Below, one piece after another: positions 1 to 5,757 of a stretch of 10,541 nt of DNA. The stretch is from Chloroflexota bacterium. Lineage in GTDB: Bacteria > Chloroflexota > UBA11872 > VXOZ01. The number at the start of each line of letters is the position of its first letter. The stretch's first letter is position 1. The translations under genes were made by a program, and so were the position numbers. Under the pieces are notes generated by a model. The model worked only from the letters and a program-made list of their open reading frames with translations, had not been told where the DNA came from and made no database searches. The stretch covers positions 1-10,541 of the forward strand of contig VXOZ01000285.1 of the NCBI GenBank assembly GCA_009839775.1, given 5' to 3'.

Positions 1-2
1 GT

Positions 3-87
3 AACGTAAAACTTCAATCCTACACCCAAAGTTCGCCCCACCCCCACACCTAAGCCAGTGCCCACACCTTCGCCAAGACCGTCGTAG
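3..87 (+). pseudogene. Possible frameshifted Pro-Thr-rich 3' end of an upstream gene
   Basis: Codons 19-84 read PTPKVRPTPTPKPVPTPSPRPS and end at TAG 85-87. That is a typical low-complexity Pro-Thr tail, like the one closing the YbbR protein further right in this window. The same frame has a TAA at 7-9 and no usable start after it, so the tail cannot be a gene on its own. The other frame open at the left edge (from position 3) reads NVKLQ and then runs into the tail if one base is dropped near position 18. A single-base frameshift, real or from sequencing, would therefore restore a gene ending 3 bp before the next ATG. That close spacing would suit an operon. The upstream protein's identity cannot be seen. 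Confidence 0.4.
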
Positions 88-90
88 CCT

Positions 91-1353
91 ATGTCAGAGT
101 CATTGGACGCTGATATCGGTATAGTGCTGCTGGCCGCGGGTGAGTCGCAGCGCATGGCGAGTGCGTCAAAAACGACTTCGCCGAAAGCGCTGTTGCCGTG
201 GTTCGGCCGTCCCCTGATCCAGTACCAGCTTGAACAGCTTGCGGCGGTCGTCCCCGCGCACATTGCGCTTGTCACCGGCTTTCATGCCGAGCGCTTAGCG
301 CCGTATGCCAATACTGTGGCCGGGGTCCACACTGTGCAGAATCCGGACCCCGCGCGCGGAAGATCGTCCTCCATCGTACACGGTGTGCAGTCTCTTCCCG
401 ACACGCTATCTGCTTTCGCCATAGTCAATGTGGACCAGCCCTGTGCCGCCTCGATTCTCACAAAACTCATCGCCGCAAGCGCCACGGCAGGCAAGCTGAT
501 TACGCTTCCCCGCTACCGGGGAAAACGGGGGCATCCTCCACTTTTCGCAAACGCCCTGCGGAGTGCATTGCTGCACGTGCGCGAGGAGACCCAGGGCCTG
601 AAAGCGGTCACCCGCTCCCACCGCGCAGACACGGCGTACGTGGACATAGACGACCCCAGCGTCGTGTGGAACCTCAATACGCCTGCCGACTATGAGCGGG
701 CACAGCAACAGCATGTCCTGCTTGCTACTACTAACGCAGCTAAGACCGAGCATCTGGCCTGGCTGCTCGAGGACATGCCGCTGCGGCGCGTCACGCTGGC
801 AGAGGCGAACCTCAGCCACGTTTCCCCGCCGTCCGAGACTCAGGCAACACTGCAAGCCATAGCCGAGAGCAAAGCGATCGCGTGGTCGCGAGTCTTTGGC
901 GGACTGGCCATCGCCTCAGACGGCGGCATTGCTATCCCGGCGTTGGGCGACGCTTGGGAAGAGCGGTTGACCGCCCGCTTTGCGGGCAGCCACGCCACAG
1001 ACCAGCAGCGTGTGGAAGCGCTGCTGGCGCTGCTGCGGCCTTTCAAGGGCGATGAGCGGCGCGCGTACTTTCGCGAATGTGTGGCCCTCGCCAACAACGG
1101 AACGCTCATACAGTCTTGGAGCGCCGAGAGTCCGCCGGGCATGATCGCCGAATCGTACCGTCCCGAGCAGCTTGTGCCAGGATTCTGGCTGCTCACGCTA
1201 TGGTGTGACTCCCAAACCGGCAGACGCTTTGGTGCGCCCGCGCCTGACGACCCCGCGTATGCAGACGGCGCCTGGGGTCGCATCAAGCCCAAGGTCCAGC
1301 AGTTCATCAAGCGCTATGCCAAGCGCACCCTTAACCCGGCAACCCGACCGTAG
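91..1353 (+). CDS. Fusion protein: MobA-like nucleotidyltransferase + Ham1/RdgB-like NTP pyrophosphatase
   Basis: Two domains are visible in 420 residues. Residues 8-205 match the MobA/MocA-type NTP_transf_3 fold: LAAGESQRM (14-22) for nucleotide binding, PKALLPWFGRPL (31-42), the metal-site DQP (115-117), RGHPPLF (146-152) and NLNTPADYERA (194-204). This class transfers CMP or GMP to molybdopterin or other small molecules; the substrate here is unknown. Residues 208-405 resemble Ham1/RdgB, which hydrolyses dITP, XTP and similar nucleotides: LLATTNAAKTEHLAWLL (210-226), SDGGIAIPALG (276-286, in place of the usual DDSGL) and RFAGSHATD (296-304). The usual GFGYDPIF segment is replaced by VPGFWLLTLW (362-371), so the second domain may be altered or inactive. 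The ATG is the first possible start because TAG 85-87 lies in frame. No clear ribosome site is visible, so coupling to an upstream gene is plausible. The 3' end overlaps mutY. Confidence 0.85.
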   Translation: MSESLDADIGIVLLAAGESQRMASASKTTSPKALLPWFGRPLIQYQLEQLAAVVPAHIALVTGFHAERLAPYANTVAGVHTVQNPDPARGRSSSIVHGVQSLPDTLSAFAIVNVDQPCAASILTKLIAASATAGKLITLPRYRGKRGHPPLFANALRSALLHVREETQGLKAVTRSHRADTAYVDIDDPSVVWNLNTPADYERAQQQHVLLATTNAAKTEHLAWLLEDMPLRRVTLAEANLSHVSPPSETQATLQAIAESKAIAWSRVFGGLAIASDGGIAIPALGDAWEERLTARFAGSHATDQQRVEALLALLRPFKGDERRAYFRECVALANNGTLIQSWSAESPPGMIAESYRPEQLVPGFWLLTLWCDSQTGRRFGAPAPDDPAYADGAWGRIKPKVQQFIKRYAKRTLNPATRP

Positions 1354-2344
1354 CGCCGGACCACGAATCCCCATCACCAGCGATCACCACCAACCCATCG
1401 CGCTCAAGGTCCTGCACCAATTCCCACATCCATGCTACGGGCACGTCTTCATCAGCTTGCGTTCTAACATAGGAGACGAGTGCTTCAAAGGAGAGAGCGC
1501 CACTCTGCGGAGAGTCACGCAGCGCAGCGATGATGCGTCCCCGATAGTACCGTCGCGAGCCGCTGAATTTGCCCTGGCCCTTTGGACGCAGCGCAGGCAA
1601 GTCAGTGACCTGTTCTGCTCGCCGCGCCTGACACCAGGTAAAGAGCGGACAGCGCGGGCAATCCGGCTGGCGCGCGGTGCATACGGTTGAACCAAGATCC
1701 ATGAGCGCCTGATTCCAGCGCGCCGAGCGACCGTCCGGCACGAGGCCATCGGCCAACGCCTGCACCTGCCGTTCCGTCGGGCCTTTTTCCTCAAACAGCG
1801 CTTGGAGTTCATCGCGGAACACGCGACCGAGCACGCGCCGCACGTTGGTGTCCACCACCGCGACCGGCGCGTTGTCCACAAAGCTCAACAGCGCCCGTGC
1901 CGTATATGCGCCAATTCCGGGAAGCCGTAGCAACTCCCGCAAGTGCAGCGGAAACGTGCCGCCATGCTCTCGCACGACAGCTTGGACGGCGCGGTGCAGA
2001 TGAACGGCGCGGCGGTTATAGCCAAGCCCGGCCCAGAGGCGGATAACGTCCGCCAAAGGCGCCGCGGCGAGCCTGCGGATGGTGGGATATTCCGCGAGGA
2101 AGGCATGATACTTTGGAATGACGCGCTCGACCTGGGTCTGCTGCAACATCATCTCTGAGAGGAAGATGCGGTAGGGACTCTTCGAATTGCGCCACGGCAG
2201 CGCACGACGATGCGCACGGTACCAGCCGAGTAACGCACGCTGCACTGCCTGCAGAGTCTCAACCCGTGCCACGCGCATGGCACCGTCGGGTGAGAGCAAC
2301 CACGTGTCGTTGCCTGGTTGTTCGTATTGACGTTGAGTTTGCAT
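1331..2344 (-). CDS. mutY: A/G-specific adenine DNA glycosylase (MutY), short form without NUDIX domain
   Basis: MutY removes adenine mispaired with 8-oxoguanine in base excision repair. The 337-residue protein has the HhH-GPD fold: ALPWRNSKSPYRIFLSEMMLQ (starting at 48) with catalytic Glu64 in SEMMLQQTQV, the MutY-type AGLGYNRRA (105-113), the helix-hairpin-helix LPGIGAYTA (141-149) with Tyr where endonuclease III has the lyase Lys, and Asp165 in VVDTNVRRV. A 4Fe-4S site C-x6-C-x2-C-x5-C follows (Cys222, 229, 232, 238). The usual C-terminal NUDIX-like domain that reads 8-oxoG is missing. Residues 265-325 instead form a short region, perhaps a winged helix. ATG at 2344 gives 30-odd poorly conserved N-terminal residues; ATG at 2278 (Met23) is an alternative. 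It is divergent from the radical SAM gene and convergent with, and overlapping, the fusion gene. Confidence 0.93.
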   Translation of the reverse strand: MQTQRQYEQPGNDTWLLSPDGAMRVARVETLQAVQRALLGWYRAHRRALPWRNSKSPYRIFLSEMMLQQTQVERVIPKYHAFLAEYPTIRRLAAAPLADVIRLWAGLGYNRRAVHLHRAVQAVVREHGGTFPLHLRELLRLPGIGAYTARALLSFVDNAPVAVVDTNVRRVLGRVFRDELQALFEEKGPTERQVQALADGLVPDGRSARWNQALMDLGSTVCTARQPDCPRCPLFTWCQARRAEQVTDLPALRPKGQGKFSGSRRYYRGRIIAALRDSPQSGALSFEALVSYVRTQADEDVPVAWMWELVQDLERDGLVVIAGDGDSWSGATVGLPG

Positions 2345-2377
2345 GCGCCAAGTGAATTATTCTTCAATGAGGGCCGC

Positions 2378-2398
2378 TTCTACACGCCCAGTGTAGAA
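2378..2398. promoter_or_regulatory. Perfect 8-bp inverted repeat between mutY and the radical SAM gene
   Basis: TTCTACAC, five bases (GCCCA), then GTGTAGAA: both arms match exactly. It sits in the 109-bp gap between two divergent genes, about 34 bp upstream of mutY and 55 bp upstream of the radical SAM start. That is where an operator for a dimeric repressor would be expected. It has no run of T after it, so it does not look like a terminator. No regulator gene lies beside it and I do not recognise the motif as a known box. Confidence 0.55.
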
Positions 2399-2444
2399 CA
2401 CCCTCTCAGAACCCAAAATTTAGCGTTGTCGGAAGCGGCGGTTC

Positions 2445-2448
2445 AGGA
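2445..2448 (+). promoter_or_regulatory. Ribosome binding site of the radical SAM gene
   Basis: AGGA lies 5 bases before ATG 2454 and supports that start. The first residues (MPQALYEEVE) lead directly into the conserved region. Confidence 0.55.
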
Positions 2449-2453
2449 CGAGT

Positions 2454-3350
2454 ATGCCACAGGCGCTCTATGAGGAAGTGGAATGCAAGACCGCACTCAC
2501 ACGGGTGCGGGACATGGCGTTTGGCTGGAGCCTCAATCCCTACCGGGGGTGTACCCACGGCTGCCACTACTGTTTCGCCCGCAGCACGCACTTCTATTAT
2601 GATCTCGATGCCGATGACGAGTTTTCCTCTATCATCTTCGTCAAAAAGAACATAGCCGAGGTGCTGCGTTTGGAACTCTCATCGCCAAGGTGGCGGCGTC
2701 ACCGCGTCGTTATGGGCACGGCCACGGACCCCTACCAGCCGATTGAAGGCAAGTACCGTCTGAGCCGCGCCGTCCTCGAGGCCTTCCTCGCCTTCCGTAC
2801 GCCGGTGTCCATCATCACCAAGTCGTCCCTTGTCGTGCGCGACGCGGACATTCTCGCCGAACTGGCGCAGCGTCTCGGGTGTACCGTGAACTTCAGCATC
2901 ACCACTCTCGATCGCACACTGTGGCGGCAACTTGAACCAGGCACGGCCCCGCCGCTCCAGCGGCTGCGTTCAATGCAGCGGCTCGTCGCTGTCGGTGTGC
3001 ATGCTGGCGTACTCCTCGCTCCCATCATACCGGGCATAACCGCGACAAAGGAGAACCTGGAAACGGTGGCGCGCGCCGCGGCCGAGCACGACGCCTGCTT
3101 CCTGGGCACGAACGTGCTCAACTTAGGTATCGGCGTCAAAGAGCATTTCTTGAAATTCCTCCAGAGTGAGTATCCCTGGCTCCTGGGCACCTATCGGCGG
3201 CTCTACCCGGGCCGCTACGCGCCCAAGAGCTATGCCGAACCAATTCATGATTATGTAAATCTCTTACAGCAGCGCTACACCCTCAACAAGCGAGAACTCA
3301 CACACTCTCCTGTGCCTGAACCGCAGCAGCTACCCTTAAGCAACTTCTAG
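2454..3350 (+). CDS. Radical SAM protein of the SplB / Rv2578c type (COG1533)
   Basis: The 298-residue protein carries the radical SAM iron-sulfur motif C-x3-C-x2-C (Cys33, 37, 40) in NPYRGCTHGCHYCFAR. This form is typical of spore photoproduct lyase-like and Rv2578c-like enzymes. Further family marks are GTATDPYQPIE (88-98), SITTLDRTLWRQLEPGTAPP (starting at 148) and LAPIIPGIT (188-196). The cluster would bind S-adenosylmethionine and produce a 5'-deoxyadenosyl radical. True SplB repairs the thymine spore photoproduct, but members of this wider family in non-sporulating bacteria have no proven substrate, so DNA repair is only a guess. The divergent mutY neighbour makes a repair role a little more likely. 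No extra C-terminal iron-sulfur domain is seen. The short tail after residue 280 looks unconserved. Confidence 0.85.
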   Translation: MPQALYEEVECKTALTRVRDMAFGWSLNPYRGCTHGCHYCFARSTHFYYDLDADDEFSSIIFVKKNIAEVLRLELSSPRWRRHRVVMGTATDPYQPIEGKYRLSRAVLEAFLAFRTPVSIITKSSLVVRDADILAELAQRLGCTVNFSITTLDRTLWRQLEPGTAPPLQRLRSMQRLVAVGVHAGVLLAPIIPGITATKENLETVARAAAEHDACFLGTNVLNLGIGVKEHFLKFLQSEYPWLLGTYRRLYPGRYAPKSYAEPIHDYVNLLQQRYTLNKRELTHSPVPEPQQLPLSNF

Positions 3351-3390
3351 AAGCTCGCGCATTGCCTAAGCAAGAATGGATCAGAGTCTC

Positions 3391-3490
3391 ATTTTAGCTG
3401 AAATTAGCAATTAGTTAATAAAACATACATTTCTATGCCAAAATAGCCAATTTATTGTTTACAAGCGAAAAATACTGTTCTATAATATAA
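3391..3490. other. AT-rich intergenic island
   Basis: I counted 23 G or C in these 100 bases, while the flanking genes are clearly GC-rich. The stretch holds three close copies of TTAG (near 3394, 3404 and 3411) and ends in the promoter of the small acidic gene. It contains no ORF I would call. It may be an UP element plus promoter region, a binding site for a nucleoid protein, or the scar of a past insertion. Confidence 0.6.
3458..3486 (+). promoter_or_regulatory. Near-consensus sigma-70-type promoter of the small acidic gene
   Basis: A TTTACA box (3458-3463) is followed by 17 bases and a perfect TATAAT (3481-3486), in AT-rich surroundings. Transcription should begin near 3493 and give a leader of about 35-40 bases before ATG 3530. 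This is the best promoter in the window. Confidence 0.75.
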
Positions 3491-3495
3491 ACAGT
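3474..3495. promoter_or_regulatory. Inverted repeat overlapping the -10 box: possible operator
   Basis: ACTGTT (3474-3479) and AACAGT (3490-3495) are exact reverse complements separated by 10 bases that contain the TATAAT box. A protein bound here would block RNA polymerase, so it could be a repressor site. The arms are only 6 bp in an AT-rich region, so chance is a real alternative. Confidence 0.35.
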
Positions 3496-3517
3496 GTGTT
3501 TGTAGGTAGTTGAAGTC

Positions 3518-3524
3518 AGAGGAG
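3518..3524 (+). promoter_or_regulatory. Strong ribosome binding site for the small acidic gene
   Basis: AGAGGAG lies 5 bases before ATG 3530. It is among the clearest Shine-Dalgarno sequences in the window and is the main proof that the short ORF behind it is translated. Confidence 0.75.
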
Positions 3525-3529
3525 CCAAC

Positions 3530-3685
3530 ATGGGTAGACAGAGCGATCTCGACAACCACGCCGACCAGCTAAATCCAAACAACGACGCCTTTTGGGAGTC
3601 GCGTGGTTGGGATGAACGACCGGACGACTGGGAAGACCGCGTTGACAGCGACGACACACTTCCCGATGAGGATGACGAAGACTAA
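3530..3685 (+). CDS. Small, highly acidic protein of unknown function (51 aa)
   Basis: I do not recognise this gene with confidence. It encodes 51 residues, of which 20 are Asp or Glu and only 4 are Arg; there is no Lys or Cys. The middle part, LNPNNDAFWESRGW (14-27) followed by ERPDDWEDR (29-37), has three Trp and looks like a conserved core. The end (TLPDEDDED) is almost pure acid. There is no signal peptide or membrane segment, so a soluble cytoplasmic protein is expected, perhaps one that binds a basic partner or mimics nucleic acid. That last idea is inference only. It is a real gene on the evidence of a near-consensus promoter, a strong ribosome site and a normal stop. It stands alone between the radical SAM gene and argF. 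Confidence 0.8.
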   Translation: MGRQSDLDNHADQLNPNNDAFWESRGWDERPDDWEDRVDSDDTLPDEDDED

Positions 3686-3706
3686 GAGGAAAGCTCTCAG
3701 GCTCAG

Positions 3707-3733
3707 CAACTGGGCACGTATCTCAGTTGTGCC
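3707..3733 (+). promoter_or_regulatory. Two mutually exclusive hairpins upstream of argF
   Basis: CAACTG (3707-3712) can pair with CAGTTG (3724-3729), and GGCAC (3713-3717) with GTGCC (3729-3733). The stems interleave and share G3729, so only one can form properly at a time. No T-run follows, so it is not a classic terminator. The segment also covers the presumed -35 region of the argF promoter and may instead be a protein site. Confidence 0.3.
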
Positions 3734-3746
3734 GACCCTTCAAAGC

Positions 3747-3755
3747 TGGTATAAT
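3747..3755 (+). promoter_or_regulatory. Extended -10 promoter of argF
   Basis: TGG followed by a perfect TATAAT (3750-3755) gives an extended -10 element. At 17 bp upstream there is only a weak TTGTGC (3727-3732). The predicted leader to TTG 3838 is about 75 bases. No ArgR-type box (TGAAT ... ATTCA) is visible. Confidence 0.55.
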
Positions 3756-3837
3756 ACTTTCACTTAAGCTCCTTGCGTCTTCGTAGAATTTCACCTGATT
3801 ATGCTATGCATCCTCTACATGAAAGAAGCAACCAGCC

Positions 3838-4800
3838 TTGAAGGGTCGAGACCTCCTCACGCTCGCTGATCTCTCCGCATCCGAAATCCACCGGATACTC
3901 GCTACCGCTAAGACTCTGAAATCTGCCAAGAATACGCAGTCGAACTCAGCGCCTGCAGCCGAGTATCGTCCGCTTACTGGGCAGACGTTGGCCATGATCT
4001 TCGAAAAACCCTCCCTGCGCACCCGCGCCACCTTTGCCATCGGCATGCAGCAGTTAGGCGGACAGGTCGTCGATCTGGCCGCCGAGCACCTGCAAATGGG
4101 TGTCCGCGAAACAGTTCCGGACGTGGCGCGCAATCTGGAACGCTGGGTAGATGTCATCATGGCGCGGGTGTTCGAACATGCGACGCTGGAGACCCTGGCG
4201 GAGCATGCGAGCATTCCCATCATCAACGGTCTTTCCGATTACACGCATCCTTGCCAGATACTGGCCGATCTCCTCACCATGCAGGAGCATAAAGGGGATC
4301 TCTCCGCACGCAAGATCGCCTACGTCGGCGACGGCTACAATGTTGCCAACTCCCTCCTCTTCGGCGCCGGAAAGCTGGGCTACCATCTGGCGGTGGGCTG
4401 CCCGGCAGGCTATCTGCCACCGGACGACATCGTCGCGAGAGCGTACGGTTTGGCCAAAGAATCAGGCGCGACTCTCGAACTCTGCACTGATCCGATAGCT
4501 ACGGTCCAAGACGCTGACGTTATCTACACAGACTCCTGGGTGAGTATGGGATTGGAAGCGGAAGCAGCCGAACGCGAACGTGCCTTCCCGCCCTACCAAG
4601 TGAATTCAGATCTGCTGCGCCACGCGCAGCTGGACGCAATTGTCATGCACTGTCTTCCCGCGCACCGTGGCATGGAAATCACAGACGAGGTAATGGACGG
4701 CCCGCAATCGGTTGTGTTCGATCAGGCTGAGAACCGGCTCCACGCGCAAAAGGCGGTGCTGCTGGAACTCTTGGTAGGCGGCATGCCGGCATCCCACTAG
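3838..4800 (+). CDS. argF: Ornithine carbamoyltransferase
   Basis: ArgF joins carbamoyl phosphate and ornithine to make citrulline in arginine biosynthesis, in the cytoplasm. The 320-residue protein has all family marks: FEKPSLRTR (55-63) for carbamoyl phosphate, HPCQ (137-140), TDSWVSMG (231-238), the ornithine-loop SMG included, and HCLPAHRG (271-278). This separates it from aspartate carbamoyltransferase. Residues 30-48 (KNTQSNSAPAAEY and on) form a slightly longer loop than usual. The start is TTG: an in-frame TGA at 3820-3822 excludes anything further upstream, and MKGRDLLTLADLS matches the normal family N-terminus. ATG 3819 is in another frame. No strong ribosome site is seen. Other arginine genes are not in the window. 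Confidence 0.95.
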   Translation: MKGRDLLTLADLSASEIHRILATAKTLKSAKNTQSNSAPAAEYRPLTGQTLAMIFEKPSLRTRATFAIGMQQLGGQVVDLAAEHLQMGVRETVPDVARNLERWVDVIMARVFEHATLETLAEHASIPIINGLSDYTHPCQILADLLTMQEHKGDLSARKIAYVGDGYNVANSLLFGAGKLGYHLAVGCPAGYLPPDDIVARAYGLAKESGATLELCTDPIATVQDADVIYTDSWVSMGLEAEAAERERAFPPYQVNSDLLRHAQLDAIVMHCLPAHRGMEITDEVMDGPQSVVFDQAENRLHAQKAVLLELLVGGMPASH

Positions 4801-4810
4801 CCGCTGATGC

Positions 4811-4829
4811 CGGGCACTGTCACTGCCCG
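4811..4829 (+). terminator. Hairpin after argF, possible weak terminator
   Basis: CGGGCA (4811-4816), a 7-base loop, and TGCCCG (4824-4829) form a perfect GC-rich 6-bp stem starting 10 bp after the argF stop. There is no T-run, so termination would be inefficient or factor-dependent. It may instead protect the mRNA end. Confidence 0.4.
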
Positions 4830-4880
4830 CCCTTACGCCAAATCGGCACGAGCATCACGCAAGAAACACACGCTGTCGTA

Positions 4881-4887
4881 GAGGTGA
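4881..4887 (+). promoter_or_regulatory. Ribosome binding site that fixes the GTG start of cdaA
   Basis: GAGGTGA complements the end of 16S rRNA over seven bases, just before GTG 4891. It supports the non-ATG start. Confidence 0.6.
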
Positions 4888-4890
4888 CGC

Positions 4891-5748
4891 GTGATAGAAG
4901 ACCTCCTTTGGCTCCAATCCCGCTTGGACTATAGTGCGGCGTTTGACATCCTGCTCGTCGCCGTCATCATTCATATCATCTTCACCATCGTACGCGGGAC
5001 CCTCGCGGACCAGTTGGTGCGCGGGATTGTCGTGTTGCTCGTACTTGCCTTCATCCTCGGCAACATGCTGCAACTGCTGGTATTCGACTGGCTCTTGCGG
5101 AGCGTATTGTCCGCGCTCGTAATCGCAATCCCCATTATCTTTCAGCCGGAGTTGCGCCGCTTCTTGGAACGAGTGGGCCGGCAAGGCACGCATCCTCTCG
5201 CCCGTTATATTCCCGTTAGCGAAAGTGTCGCCAGTGCATTGGACGTTGTCGCTCACGTAGCCGACCGCATCGCAGAGAATAACTGGGGCGGATTGCTTGT
5301 CATCGAACGTGAGACCGGGCTAGAAGATCTGGTTGAGACGGGCCACCGCATTGACGGTCAAGTGAGCGCAGACTTGCTGCTGACGATTTTCAATCCCAGT
5401 TCACCGTTGCACGACAAGGCGGTCATCATTCGCGGCGACCGCATTGTCGCCGCTTCCTGCATGTTGCCGCTCTCGGAAAACGTGCCGCAGGGCGCGGGCC
5501 TGGGCACGCGCCACGCGGCAGCCATTGGCGTGAGTGAAGTGACCGATGCCATCGCAATCGCCGTCTCGGAGGAAAGCGGCATTGTTTCAGCGGCGCGCGG
5601 CGGGACGCTCCTGCGGCACCTAGACGAAGACAAGCTGCGTACATACCTCCACAGTCTATTTCGTGAAGAGCAAGGGTCAACCGGGATCTCGTGGTTGCCG
5701 TTCCGCTCTCTTTCGCGTAGTCGCCGTGAGCGCAAAGTTCTAAAGTAA
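4891..5748 (+). CDS. cdaA: Membrane diadenylate cyclase CdaA/DacA-like, with altered DGA and RHR motifs
   Basis: CdaA makes the second messenger c-di-AMP from two ATP, controlling potassium balance and the cell wall. The 285-residue protein has the standard plan: three membrane helices (about 18-35, 41-60 and 62-84), a linker and a DAC domain (about 95-240) with ENNWGGLLVIER (129-140), GLEDLVETG (143-151) and IFNPSSPLHD (166-175). Two signature motifs differ from the usual family. DGA reads DKA (Asp175, Lys176, Ala177) and RHR reads RHA (Arg207, His208, Ala209). The catalytic Asp and the first Arg-His are kept. Activity may be reduced, changed or normal. The last residues are strongly basic (SRSRRERK). 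It forms an operon with the next gene, 9 bp away, its usual partner CdaR. Confidence 0.92.
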   Translation: MIEDLLWLQSRLDYSAAFDILLVAVIIHIIFTIVRGTLADQLVRGIVVLLVLAFILGNMLQLLVFDWLLRSVLSALVIAIPIIFQPELRRFLERVGRQGTHPLARYIPVSESVASALDVVAHVADRIAENNWGGLLVIERETGLEDLVETGHRIDGQVSADLLLTIFNPSSPLHDKAVIIRGDRIVAASCMLPLSENVPQGAGLGTRHAAAIGVSEVTDAIAIAVSEESGIVSAARGGTLLRHLDEDKLRTYLHSLFREEQGSTGISWLPFRSLSRSRRERKVLK

Positions 5749-5757
5749 CCGGATCGA

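Noticed and set aside
840..1310. Antisense reading frame within the fusion gene
   Set aside because: No recognisable domain, lies entirely opposite a well-supported gene, and is explained by GC-rich codon use.
3474..3495. E. coli-type LexA (SOS) box at the acidic gene promoter
   Set aside because: The arms contain CTGT and ACAG but are 12 bases apart, while the known box needs 8. Kept only as an unspecified inverted repeat.
3433..3657. Minus-strand ORF across the AT-rich island and the acidic gene
   Set aside because: Low-complexity Ser-rich product, no ribosome site seen, and it covers the promoter of a better-supported gene on the other strand.
3707..3733. H-type pseudoknot formed by the interleaved stems
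   Set aside because: The order of stems fits, but the two crossing loops would have no bases and one G is shared, so both stems cannot form together.
3819..3837. ATG 3819 as the argF start
   Set aside because: It is in a different frame from argF, and the argF frame has TGA at 3820-3822. TTG 3838 gives the usual family N-terminus.
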